58,401 nt of DNA from an uncultured Jannaschia sp. (lineage in GTDB: Bacteria > Pseudomonadota > Alphaproteobacteria > Rhodobacterales > Rhodobacteraceae): contig CANLTZ010000022.1 in assembly GCA_947494145.1 (NCBI GenBank), positions 1 to 58,401 on the forward strand, read 5' to 3'. The position numbers and the translations under genes are program-made. The notes under the pieces were generated by a model, which had not been told where the DNA came from, ran no database searches, and was given only the letters and a program-made list of their open reading frames with translations. Below, piece by piece: positions 9,663-18,921 of the stretch (position 1 is the stretch's first letter; every line of letters begins with the position of its first letter).

Positions 9663-10247
9663 TTAGTCATCCTCCCCCACGTTCGGCAGGTCCTGCAACG
9701 TCTCCAGCCCGAACGCTGCCAGAAATGCCTCGGTGGTGACATAGGTGTAAGGCGCGCCGCGGCGCGGGGACCGCGGTCCGGTGCCGATCACCCCCCGCGC
9801 CTGCAGCCGGCCGATCAAGTCCCGGCTGATCTCCTTCCCGAAAATGTCCTTGAGCCCGTCGCGCGTGATCGGTTGGTGATAAGCAATGGCGGCAAGCACC
9901 GCGATGTCGTATTCGCGCAAATCGAGGTTCTGACCGCCGACATCCGCAGCCGCCCGGATCGCCACCGCATAGGCGGGCCGGGTGCGCAGCATCCAGCCGC
10001 CCGCAACCTGCGCGACCTCGAAGGACCTCCCCTCCAGGTCGGCGGCCAGGTCCGCCACCAGAAGGTCGACCGACACGTCCGGCCCCACCACCCGGGCCAG
10101 GTCCTCGCGCGGCACCGGCGAGGCGGAGGCGAACAAAACCGCCTCGACCCGGCGCATCCATTCGCGCCAGCGCAGCGCGGGGGGCAGCGCCGCGAGCGCT
10201 CGGTCCAGCGGCGGGTCCAGCGGCGGGTCGGTCCGGGCCCCGGCCAT
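9663..10247 (-). CDS. scpB: ScpB family protein (SMC-ScpAB complex subunit)
   Basis: The 194-residue protein has two winged-helix domains of the ScpB family: WREWMRRVEAVLFASASPVPREDLARVV near the N-terminus and the strongly conserved NLDLREYDIAVLAAIAYHQPITR, then GRLQARGVIGTG and APYTYVTTEAFL. ScpB bridges SMC and ScpA in chromosome condensation. On plasmids of Rhodobacterales and rhizobia it is often found, as here, directly after a DUF1403 gene (gap 3 bp) without scpA or smc, so its role may be plasmid-specific. Confidence 0.88.
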   Translation of the reverse strand: MAGARTDPPLDPPLDRALAALPPALRWREWMRRVEAVLFASASPVPREDLARVVGPDVSVDLLVADLAADLEGRSFEVAQVAGGWMLRTRPAYAVAIRAAADVGGQNLDLREYDIAVLAAIAYHQPITRDGLKDIFGKEISRDLIGRLQARGVIGTGPRSPRRGAPYTYVTTEAFLAAFGLETLQDLPNVGEDD

Positions 10248-10250
10248 CGC

Positions 10251-11141
10251 TCAGACCCCGTAGAGCCGGAACGTGTCGCGCCCGGTCAGCTCGCGCACCG
10301 CACCAAGCGCCACCAGCCGGTCGCAGAACCGCCGCGCCGCCCGGTCCGAGCGAAGCGACGTGAGCGCCCCCGGCGCCACCGCGTCCCGCGCCAGAAACAG
10401 GGCCACGGCCTCCGCCGCCCCCCGCGCGCGCAGCTTCGGCGCCACCGCGCGCAGCCGCGCCGCGCGGCGGGTCAGGTCGGCGGCGACGCGCAGGGCCTCC
10501 GCCACGGCGGCGGCAATGGCCCGGTGGCAGGCGCGGCGCAGATCCACGCCGGTCTGGCGCAGATCGCCGCGCTTGAGGCCCAGGGCCAGCAGCGGCGTGA
10601 CATGGGACCAGCCGAGGGCCTGGGCCAGCGCGGCATCCGCCAGCAGCAGACCCGTGGCCGGGGCCCGCGGCGCATCCGCCAGACCGGCCTGCAGAACCGC
10701 CGCCGCCCGCGCCACCGGCGCCCCCTGCCCCGCCTCCAGAATTTCGGCAATCCGCGCCGCCGCCACCGCCGGCATCGCCCGGTGCAGCGCAGGGGCCGAG
10801 ACCGGCCGGGCCACCGCGCGGCACCACGACAGATAGACCTCCCCCGCCGGCCCGGCTGGGTCGCCCGGCTGCACAAACGCCACCGCGTCGCGCAGGTCCC
10901 CGGCCCGCTCCACGCGCCCTTGATGCGTCACGCAAGCCTCCGCCGCGCGCAAGGCCAGCCGGGCGCGCAACAAGGTCTGGGGCAGCTTCCCCTGGCCCAA
11001 CACAAGATGCAGATGGCTCAGCGCCGCCCCCGACCGAAACGCCACATCTTCAAGGGTTTCGGGTCGCCCCGACGTGATCCAGCGGGGCAATCGGGGCAGG
11101 ATGTCGACCTTGTCGAAGGCGGCGGCGGGCGGAGCGCTCAT
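10251..11141 (-). CDS. DUF1403 family protein
   Basis: A 296-residue, Ala- and Arg-rich helical protein beginning LPRLPRWITSGRPETLEDVAF and continuing SGAALSHLHLVL, the hallmark of DUF1403. No catalytic motif or membrane segment is visible. The function is unknown; the gene is almost always on replicons of Rhizobiales and Rhodobacterales and linked to scpB, as here. The two genes form one operon. Confidence 0.85.
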   Translation of the reverse strand: MSAPPAAAFDKVDILPRLPRWITSGRPETLEDVAFRSGAALSHLHLVLGQGKLPQTLLRARLALRAAEACVTHQGRVERAGDLRDAVAFVQPGDPAGPAGEVYLSWCRAVARPVSAPALHRAMPAVAAARIAEILEAGQGAPVARAAAVLQAGLADAPRAPATGLLLADAALAQALGWSHVTPLLALGLKRGDLRQTGVDLRRACHRAIAAAVAEALRVAADLTRRAARLRAVAPKLRARGAAEAVALFLARDAVAPGALTSLRSDRAARRFCDRLVALGAVRELTGRDTFRLYGV

Positions 11142-11278
11142 GTCGCGAGTCTAGCCCATGACGGCGCTTTCCACCATAGAAGATTGCCCAAACCGCCCCA
11201 GAGCGCCGCCCGCCGCCATGTCCAATAAGCTTGCCTTATCGGACACCAGAGGGCTACACCAAAAATATGGCAAAACGA

Positions 11279-11671
11279 CTACCAGATCCGCTGCAATCCA
11301 CCGCTGGGAAGCGTGTCGAACATGGCATCTGCCGACACAAGCACGGCACCGGATTGCAGCGCGGTCGCAGCAAGGATGCGATCGAACGGATCCCGGTGGC
11401 TCCACGACAGTCGCCCCGCCGTTATGGCGATCTCCGCCGTCAGCGGCGCCGTCAGGATGCCCTGCCCTGCAGCCAAATCCGGAAGCGTATCGAGATAGGG
11501 CGCCATTTCAGGCCACTTCCCAGCCCGGACTTTCTGACTGATTTCGAACAGGCTGATCGGGCTCAGTCGGACCGCCTGCGCAGCGTCCGCCGCACGGATT
11601 GCCGCCGCAGACAAGTTCGGGTCGTTGGTCAACATCCACGTCCAGGCATGGGTGTCCAAAAGGACGTCCAA
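11279..11671 (-). CDS. PIN-domain toxin (VapC type)
   Basis: A 130-residue PIN ribonuclease. The acidic residues expected at the active site are in LLDTHAW (N-terminus), FEIS near 43, DPFDRIL near 94 and VSADAMFD near 113. The start is TTG at 11671, 3 bp after the stop of the antitoxin, with GGAAGG upstream inside the antitoxin gene. VapC toxins cleave tRNA or rRNA; the pair probably stabilises the plasmid by post-segregational killing. Confidence 0.88.
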   Translation of the reverse strand: MDVLLDTHAWTWMLTNDPNLSAAAIRAADAAQAVRLSPISLFEISQKVRAGKWPEMAPYLDTLPDLAAGQGILTAPLTAEIAITAGRLSWSHRDPFDRILAATALQSGAVLVSADAMFDTLPSGGLQRIW

Positions 11672-11674
11672 AGC

Positions 11675-11902
11675 TCAGTCGCCTTCCCAAAGCCGGAGGT
11701 CGTCCTCCCCCATCGGTTCGAAAAGGTCGTCGGGGACCGTGACTTTCCCTTCCAGCGCGCCGATCAATTGCCGCTTCTGCGGGACGGGCACGAGGCGAAC
11801 CACAGGTTGCGACCCTTTGGCGATCACCACTTCTTCGCCGCGCAAGGCGGCATCGATCAGTTTAGAAAGTTGAGTCTTGGCCGTGTGGACGGAAAATTGC
11901 AG
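11675..11902 (-). CDS. Phd/YefM-type antitoxin of the PIN toxin
   Basis: The frame reads (L)QFSVHTAKTQLSKLID, then AALRGEEVVIAKGSQPVVRL, which is the classic Phd/YefM DNA-binding domain, and ends LRLWEGD just before the toxin start. It is about 75 residues long. There is no ATG: the residue aligned with the usual initiator Met is CTG at 11902-11900, and an ATT lies three codons upstream, with a stop six codons further. The protein binds and neutralises VapC and represses its own promoter. Confidence 0.8.
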   Translation of the reverse strand: MQFSVHTAKTQLSKLIDAALRGEEVVIAKGSQPVVRLVPVPQKRQLIGALEGKVTVPDDLFEPMGEDDLRLWEGD

Positions 11903-11909
11903 GGCCCGA

Positions 11910-11938
11910 ATGGTATGTAGCCACCTTAGCTAAGTCAA
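11910..11938 (-). promoter_or_regulatory. Promoter of the toxin-antitoxin operon
   Basis: On the minus strand TTGACT (11938-11933) and TACCAT (11915-11910) are separated by 17 bp, a good sigma70-type promoter. TTAGCTAA, a perfect palindrome inside the spacer, may be the antitoxin operator. Transcription would start almost at the putative CTG/ATT start, giving a leaderless or nearly leaderless mRNA. Confidence 0.55.
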
Positions 11939-11943
11939 CGCAC

Positions 11944-12025
11944 AGCGTTTTGAGAAACCCCGCAACATCAATGCTCTGCCTGGACGTTTTCAAAGATGCC
12001 AATTCAGATTTCACGAAACCCGCTT
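11944..12025 (+). repeat. MITE-like element, copy A (degenerate, short)
   Basis: About 82 bp related at roughly 70% identity to the right-hand part of the copy at the window ends. It has the same right end (CCGCTT followed by TA at 12026-12027). Its left part is shortened. It ends 13 bp before the recombinase ATG, and AAGGA directly after the element is that gene's ribosome-binding site. Confidence 0.7.
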
Positions 12026-12038
12026 TAAGGACCGAGAT

Positions 12039-13058
12039 ATGGCTGACACCACATCCCCCCTGCCCGGCCCCCTCCCCAGCTCCGCCGCGCTCGACCGGCT
12101 GGCGGACACCGCGCGCGACTATGCCCGCGCCGCCGTCGCCGACAACACACTCAAGGCCTACAAGGCCGACTGGACCCATTACACCCGCTGGTGCCGGATG
12201 CGCGGCGCCCCGGCCCTGCCCCCTTCCCCCGAACTCATCGGTCTCTACCTCGCCGACCTGGCCGCGCCCACCGGCCCCACCCCTGCCCTCTCGGTCAGCA
12301 GCATCGAGCGGCGCCTCGCCGGCCTCGCCTGGGCCTTCGCGCAGCGCGGCACGCCCCTGGACCGCGCCGACCGCCACATCGCCACCGTGCTCGCCGGCAT
12401 CCGCCGCAAGCACGGCCGTCCGCCCGTCCAGAAAGAGGCCATCGGCGCCCAGGACATCCTCGCCATGGCCGCCACCCTGCCCTTCGATCTGCGCGGCCTG
12501 CGCGACCGGGCCATCCTGCTGCTGGGTTATGCGGGCGGGCTGCGCCGCTCAGAAATCGTGGGCCTCGACCATGGCCGCGACGACACCCAAACGGGACGCG
12601 GCTGGGTCGAGATCTCGCCCGAAGGCGCGTTGCTCATCCTCAACGCCAAGACCGGCTGGCGCGAGGTCGCCGTGGGCCGCGGCTCGGGCCCGCAAAGCTG
12701 CCCGGTCCACGCGCTAGAAACCTGGCTGAGCTTCGCCAAGATCGAGTTCGGCCCGCTCTTCGTGCGCACGTCGCGCGATGGCAAACGCGCCCTCGACGCG
12801 CGGCTCAGCGATAAACACGTGGCCCGGCTCATCAAGCAAACCGTCCGCGATGCGGGCCTGCGCCCCGACCTGCCCGAGCCCGCGCGCCTCGCCCTCTTCT
12901 CCGGCCATTCGCTGCGCGCCGGCCTCGCCACCGCCGCCCAGGCCGACGAAGCCCTCATCCAAAAACACCTCGGACACGCCTCCCCGGACATGACACGAAA
13001 ATACCAACGAAACAGAGACCGATTCCGCGTCAACCTCACCAAAGCCGCAGGGCTCTAA
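12039..13058 (+). CDS. Tyrosine recombinase (XerC/D-like integrase)
   Basis: A 339-residue recombinase. The N-terminal core-binding domain (about 20-130: NTLKAYKADWTHYTRWC) is followed by the catalytic domain. Its active-site residues are Arg in GGLRRSEIVGL (about 169), a Lys in AKTGWREV, His-x-x-Arg in GHSLRAGLA (about 289-292), His in LGHASPDMT and the Tyr nucleophile in TRKYQRNRD (about 322). Proteins of this type on Rhodobacterales plasmids resolve multimers or mediate integration. The gene lies convergent to the replication initiator, 6 bp apart. The ATG at 12039 has AAGGA 8 bp upstream. Confidence 0.9.
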   Translation: MADTTSPLPGPLPSSAALDRLADTARDYARAAVADNTLKAYKADWTHYTRWCRMRGAPALPPSPELIGLYLADLAAPTGPTPALSVSSIERRLAGLAWAFAQRGTPLDRADRHIATVLAGIRRKHGRPPVQKEAIGAQDILAMAATLPFDLRGLRDRAILLLGYAGGLRRSEIVGLDHGRDDTQTGRGWVEISPEGALLILNAKTGWREVAVGRGSGPQSCPVHALETWLSFAKIEFGPLFVRTSRDGKRALDARLSDKHVARLIKQTVRDAGLRPDLPEPARLALFSGHSLRAGLATAAQADEALIQKHLGHASPDMTRKYQRNRDRFRVNLTKAAGL

Positions 13059-13064
13059 GGGGGC

Positions 13065-13742
13065 TCAGGTGTAGATATCGATGCCCGTCAGCCCGGCCAC
13101 CGCGCGGCGGGCGTGGTGGTCCAACAGGCCCAACACATGCGTTCGGACATAGGTCGCATGGAACGAAGACGGCGCCCGCAAGATCAGACGCCCATCCACC
13201 ACACCATCGCATCTGAGCGGCGCGATCCAGGCCATATGCGTCGCCGGATCCGTCTGGGCCGTGGCTGTGCAAATCTGCCCCCAGGGGCCCGGCTGCGTGT
13301 CGAGCGCGGGGAACGGGATGACCTTGTCGGGTGGCGCTTCGGGTGCGGGGCCGGACAGGCGCGCGACGAAGTCGGGGCCGACCCCGTCCCAAGCGGGCCG
13401 CGTATCGGCCAAGATCGCGTCGATCCCGAGGGCGTGACAGGCCACCCTGCCCCGGGCGGCCGGTCGTTTCAGGATCAGCCATCCCAGGGCGCGCAGCTTC
13501 GCCATCTCCCGCTTGACCGTGCGCTCATCCACCGACCAAAGCGCGGCCATCTCGCGCTGTCCGGTGGTCAGCATATCGGTGCGCCAATCGTAACGCGCGG
13601 TGATCAGCACGATCAGGCGTAGGGTGAGACGCTGCTGATGCTTGTCGCCAGCACAAGCATGGGCACCGAGCGCCGTGAGCACGTCATACTTGAACGCGGC
13701 CCCAGCCGACCCTCGGGCGCGGGCCAAGTGTTTCGACTTCAT
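13065..13742 (-). CDS. DnaA-like plasmid replication initiator
   Basis: The 225-residue protein has a winged-helix region (about 35-110: LTLRLIVLITARYDWRTDML, then MAALWSVDERTVKREMAKLRALG) and a C-terminal domain like DnaA domain I (about 155-225: PWGQICTATAQTDPATHMAW...LRAPSSFHATYVRTHV). This is the make-up of the DnaA-like replicases described for Roseobacter plasmids, one of their four main compatibility types. An in-frame GTG lies 6 bp upstream (13748); I chose the ATG. Iteron-like repeats and a hairpin lie about 200-270 bp upstream, followed by parAB on the other strand. Confidence 0.82.
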   Translation of the reverse strand: MKSKHLARARGSAGAAFKYDVLTALGAHACAGDKHQQRLTLRLIVLITARYDWRTDMLTTGQREMAALWSVDERTVKREMAKLRALGWLILKRPAARGRVACHALGIDAILADTRPAWDGVGPDFVARLSGPAPEAPPDKVIPFPALDTQPGPWGQICTATAQTDPATHMAWIAPLRCDGVVDGRLILRAPSSFHATYVRTHVLGLLDHHARRAVAGLTGIDIYT

Positions 13743-13941
13743 CGCCACGGGATGATCGCCTGATATCGGTTGTGTTTTGGCGCCATGTCCCGCCCTGCCC
13801 TTTTGCCCGACTTCTGCCAGGTCTCACCGTTCTTTGCCAGCTTGCGACGATTAGCGTTGAGAACGCGTCGTCTGTCAAGGTTCGGGTTCTGGTGGGCGCT
13901 CCAAACTCCATTCTCAAGATAAGAATTCGGTATGAAACGGT

Positions 13942-14008
13942 ATAGGGGGACGGCTTACGTGTCCCCCTATCGGCCCTTGATGTCCCCTCAAGGCTTAGCG
14001 GTGTCCCC
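13942..14008. other. Probable replication origin: hairpin and three iteron-like repeats
   Basis: ATAGGGGGAC (13942-13951) and GTCCCCCTAT (13961-13970) form a perfect 10-bp inverted repeat. TGTCCCC occurs at 13960, 13981 and 14002, exactly 21 bp (two helical turns) apart, with partly conserved flanks. Such phased repeats beside an initiator gene are typical binding sites of a plasmid replication initiator. The rest of the 13743-14205 gap holds one parS-like palindrome (14098-14117) and AT-richer sequence before parA (14140-14195), a possible unwinding or promoter region. Confidence 0.6.
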
Positions 14009-14097
14009 CCATCAGGGGGCAAGATGCGGCGTCACCCGGTGCATTTGGCGATCCTCAGGCCCGAATCGCCCGGGGCCGTATTTTCTGGCGCCGTGGC

Positions 14098-14117
14098 CCT
14101 TTCCCCGCGGGGAAAGG
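14098..14117. promoter_or_regulatory. parS-like centromere site 1
   Basis: A perfect 20-bp palindrome with core TTTCCCCGCGGGGAAA (14100-14115), 88 bp upstream of parA. The identical core recurs inside parA and just after parB, as expected of ParB-binding sites. Confidence 0.75.
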
Positions 14118-14199
14118 CGCATCGTCTTTTCTACTTTGCGCGGGATTGCACGAATGTCAAATTCAGCGTATTTCACCGTTCAAACAAATTTAACGTTGA

Positions 14200-16609
<2,410 letters not shown>

Positions 16610-16610
<1 letters not shown>

Positions 16611-16627
16611 TTTCCCCGCGGGGAAAT
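16610..16627. promoter_or_regulatory. parS-like site 3, at the parB stop codon
   Basis: An 18-bp perfect palindrome with the same 16-bp core (16611-16626). It starts at the last base of parB. Downstream (16628-16675) the sequence is unusually AT-rich for this plasmid. Confidence 0.75.
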
Positions 16628-16736
16628 GCGGGAAAGAAAAATAATCATTATATATCAATAGTATAGTGATTTCGCGTTGCGCGACAGACGTCTTCCGAGG
16701 GGTGCGCCGCGCGGTGATCATCCTGCCCCGCGCTGC

Positions 16737-16757
16737 TGTCAGGTTCGTGTAAGCGGC
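16737..16757 (+). promoter_or_regulatory. T3SS operator box A (two GTAAG-like half-sites, 11 bp apart)
   Basis: GTCAG (16738-16742) and GTAAG (16749-16753) are 11 bp apart, followed by CGGC. The same arrangement occurs at 18839, 21427 and, reversed, at 36564, each upstream of a T3SS transcription unit and pointing at the first gene. Direct repeats with 11-bp spacing are typical of OmpR/PhoB-type regulators, and one is encoded at 36905. Confidence 0.6.
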
Positions 16758-16793
16758 AGATGCGACCATCCTGGCAATGTTCAGGAGCGCGAG

Positions 16794-16994
16794 ATGACAG
16801 GAACCGTTCCCCCGACCGATCTGAAATGGCAGGATCCGGCGATGTTGCTTGAAGACGATGCCGACGGAGATGAATTTTCCGTCGGCGATGGGCCGCGCTA
16901 CAAGCCCAAGAGGATGCTTCCCAAGCGTCCGAAGGCCCCGCCCCAGGCGAAGCCCGATGCGCAGGACACCCGCAGGCCGGAGGACCGACGTTGA
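16794..16994 (+). CDS. Small hypothetical protein, first gene of the T3SS right arm
   Basis: A 66-residue protein with an acidic first half (LLEDDADGDEFSVGD) and a basic, Pro-rich second half (KRMLPKRPKAPPQAKP). It has no signal peptide or membrane segment and I do not recognise it. GAG(C)GCGAG precedes the ATG at 16794. Its stop overlaps the start of the secretin-domain gene (TGATG), so the two are coupled. It may be a small secreted substrate or pilot-like partner; that is only a guess from position. Confidence 0.6.
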   Translation: MTGTVPPTDLKWQDPAMLLEDDADGDEFSVGDGPRYKPKRMLPKRPKAPPQAKPDAQDTRRPEDRR

Positions 16995-17665
16995 TGGGCC
17001 CGTTCGCCCGCGCCGCGCTGCTGGCTGGGTTTGTGGCGCTTTCGGCCGGTGACGGGCGCGCGGCGCTTGGCGGGAGCGAGGTTCATCGCTACACGATCCT
17101 GTCGCAGGACTTGCGGGCGGTGTTCGAGGAGTTTGGGGCCAGCCTCGATCTGTCGGTGAATATCGATCCCGACATCGAAGGGCAGGTCAGCAACTTTCGA
17201 AGCGAATTGACGGTGAAGGAATTCCTGAACCGGCTGACAGCCGAGCACGGGCTGGTTTGGTATTTCGACGGCACGACCCTGCACATCACCCCCGCCAGCA
17301 ACAACCGCTCCATCTTCGTGGATTTCCGGCGGGTGACGCCCGCGATTCTGACCGAAACCCTGGATACCTTGGCGGTGGCCGATGACCGGTTCGCCGTTCG
17401 CAGCACCGGGTCGCAGGGAATAGGCGTCGTCACCGGACCGCCGCGCTACATCGAACTGGTCGAACACGCCTTCACGCTGCTGCAATCCCAGGGGCCCGGA
17501 CCGCAGGTGCAGAGCGCGCGCCCCGCCCGACCGGTGATGGTGGTGCGTGGCGGGTCGGTCCAGCTTTGGGAGGGGCGCAACACCGTGCCTGCCCCCGAGC
17601 CCGCCGAAGCGCAGCCGCCGGTCGAGGCGCCCGCCGACGGTGCAGATGAAAGCGATGCCGGCTAG
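16994..17665 (+). CDS. Secretin N0/N1-domain protein of the T3SS (RhcC1/NolW-like), without pore domain
   Basis: A 223-residue exported protein with a signal peptide (RAALLAGFVALSAGDGRA). An N0 domain follows at about 30-95 (YTILSQDLRAVFEEFGASLD, ELTVKEFLNRLTAEHGLVWY), then an N1-like domain to about 160 (IFVDFRRVTPAIL, GVVTGPPRYIELVEHAF), and a Pro/Ala-rich tail. In rhizobial T3SS the secretin is split into RhcC1 and RhcC2, and this protein resembles RhcC1. The C-terminal beta-barrel part is not encoded here or anywhere in the window; only a second short N-domain protein lies at 29388. It would form the periplasmic collar of the secretin. Confidence 0.75.
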   Translation: MGPFARAALLAGFVALSAGDGRAALGGSEVHRYTILSQDLRAVFEEFGASLDLSVNIDPDIEGQVSNFRSELTVKEFLNRLTAEHGLVWYFDGTTLHITPASNNRSIFVDFRRVTPAILTETLDTLAVADDRFAVRSTGSQGIGVVTGPPRYIELVEHAFTLLQSQGPGPQVQSARPARPVMVVRGGSVQLWEGRNTVPAPEPAEAQPPVEAPADGADESDAG

Positions 17666-17735
17666 GGCGGTCAGCTTGACGCAAGACTGGGCGCGCAGGC
17701 TGCCCGCAACCGTACCTTAAGGAAAGGCAGACCCG

Positions 17736-18740
17736 ATGTTTGGAATTGGCGATATCCTCAGCGCCCCGTTCGATGCCGTCGAGAAGCTCGCCAAGGGCGA
17801 CATCGGCGGATTTTTCATGCAGCCCTTCGAGACTGCGTTCGAGGCGGACATCTTCTTTGGCGCCGATCTGGGCGACGTGGCGAGTTTCGTGGACGATGTG
17901 CTTGATGAGCATCCCTGGCTGAAGACGGCGATCGTCATGGCCGCGGGGGCCGCCACGGGCGGCGTGGGCGCTGTCGTCGCCGCCGCGGCCATTGCGGCGA
18001 CGGACACGGCCAGCGAGATCAACGAAGGTACGTTTGAGTTGAATGACCTGGCTGGTGGCGCCATGGAATTCGGCACCCTTGCCGCCAGTGGGGCCACCGG
18101 CGGCGCCGTGGGTGCCATGAGCACCGCAGCCAAGGTGCAGATGGGCACGCGCATCTTGGCCAGCAGCGGCCTTTTGGGTGAAGAGGCCAGCCGCTACGTG
18201 CAAGCGGCGGGCGTCGCCGTGGGCGGCGACTGGTCTTCGGTGATGGGTGGTGTGCAAAACACGCTTGGCGCCGTGCAGCAGACCGGCGCGCTGAGCGAGG
18301 ATGCCGACACCATCATTGGCGCCGCGCTGGCGGCGACGAACGGTGACTATTCTTCGCTGCAATCCGGCGTGACGTCCGGGATCGAAGCGGCCTCTATCGT
18401 TGCAAGCGAAGAGGTGCAGCCTTATTTCGCGGGCCTTTCGAGTGCAATTGACGGCGACTATTCTTCGTTCGAGGCCAGCGCCGGCACGATCATCGAGGTC
18501 GCGGACGACACCAACCTGCTGGGCGACGACGAGCACTATCTGGACGGTGCCGATGTCGCACTGAATGGCCAATGGTCTTCCTGGGAGAGCGGGTTGGAGA
18601 CCGCGGTCGACGTGGTTGGCGAGACCGACCTGCTTAGCCCTGGGATCGAAACCGCGTTGGAGACCGGCAGCGATGTTGCGACGACAGCTGCCTCCGACGA
18701 GGAGTCTGTGGCCGATTATCGCGACGTGGTCGGTCTCTGA
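17736..18740 (+). CDS. Hypothetical acidic protein with hydrophobic core and GDYSS repeats, candidate T3SS substrate
   Basis: A 334-residue protein not recognised. After a Phe-rich amphipathic start (residues 1-55), a Gly/Ala-rich hydrophobic segment (about 65-90: TAIVMAAGAATGGVGAVVAA) could insert in a membrane; another lies near 115-130. Residues 165-310 contain four degenerate repeats of about 35-45 residues beginning GGDWSS, NGDYSS, DGDYSS and NGQWSS, each followed by an amphipathic helix. It has no signal peptide. A hydrophobic hairpin in an otherwise acidic, soluble protein is a feature of T3SS translocators. A terminator hairpin follows, so it may be expressed in larger amount than downstream genes. 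Confidence 0.65.
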   Translation: MFGIGDILSAPFDAVEKLAKGDIGGFFMQPFETAFEADIFFGADLGDVASFVDDVLDEHPWLKTAIVMAAGAATGGVGAVVAAAAIAATDTASEINEGTFELNDLAGGAMEFGTLAASGATGGAVGAMSTAAKVQMGTRILASSGLLGEEASRYVQAAGVAVGGDWSSVMGGVQNTLGAVQQTGALSEDADTIIGAALAATNGDYSSLQSGVTSGIEAASIVASEEVQPYFAGLSSAIDGDYSSFEASAGTIIEVADDTNLLGDDEHYLDGADVALNGQWSSWESGLETAVDVVGETDLLSPGIETALETGSDVATTAASDEESVADYRDVVGL

Positions 18741-18775
18741 CCCTGCGCAACGCGACGGATGGCGAAACGGCGGGG

Positions 18776-18796
18776 CCGGCGACGCAAGGTCGCCGG
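18776..18796 (+). terminator. Hairpin terminator after the GDYSS-repeat gene
   Basis: CCGGCGAC (18776-18783), loop GCAAG, GTCGCCGG (18789-18796), then TCTTGTT. It separates the first transcription unit of this arm from operator box D at 18839. Confidence 0.65.
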
Positions 18797-18838
18797 TCTT
18801 GTTCCGTCTAGGGCGGAAAGGGTGTCTGGGCTGCCTGC

Positions 18839-18860
18839 CGTAAGGGTGGGGAAAGGTGGC
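18839..18860 (+). promoter_or_regulatory. T3SS operator box D (weaker match)
   Basis: GTAAG (18840-18844) and GAAAG (18851-18855) with 11-bp spacing, then GTGGC. It lies 66 bp upstream of the HlyD-like gene and just after a terminator. The second half-site deviates by one base from boxes B and C. Confidence 0.45.
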
Positions 18861-18921
18861 GCGAGCATGGTTGGGGCGCGCCCATGACCGACGCGGGCAC
18901 CGATTTCGAAGGAGAAATGAG

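Noticed and set aside
13870-13915. A tRNA-3'-end-like stretch (GGTTCGGGTTC then GGTGGGCGCTCCA) near the origin
   Set aside because: The bases around TTCGGGT do not pair into a T-stem and no anticodon or D arm can be built upstream, so it is not a tRNA and not convincing as a tRNA attachment site.
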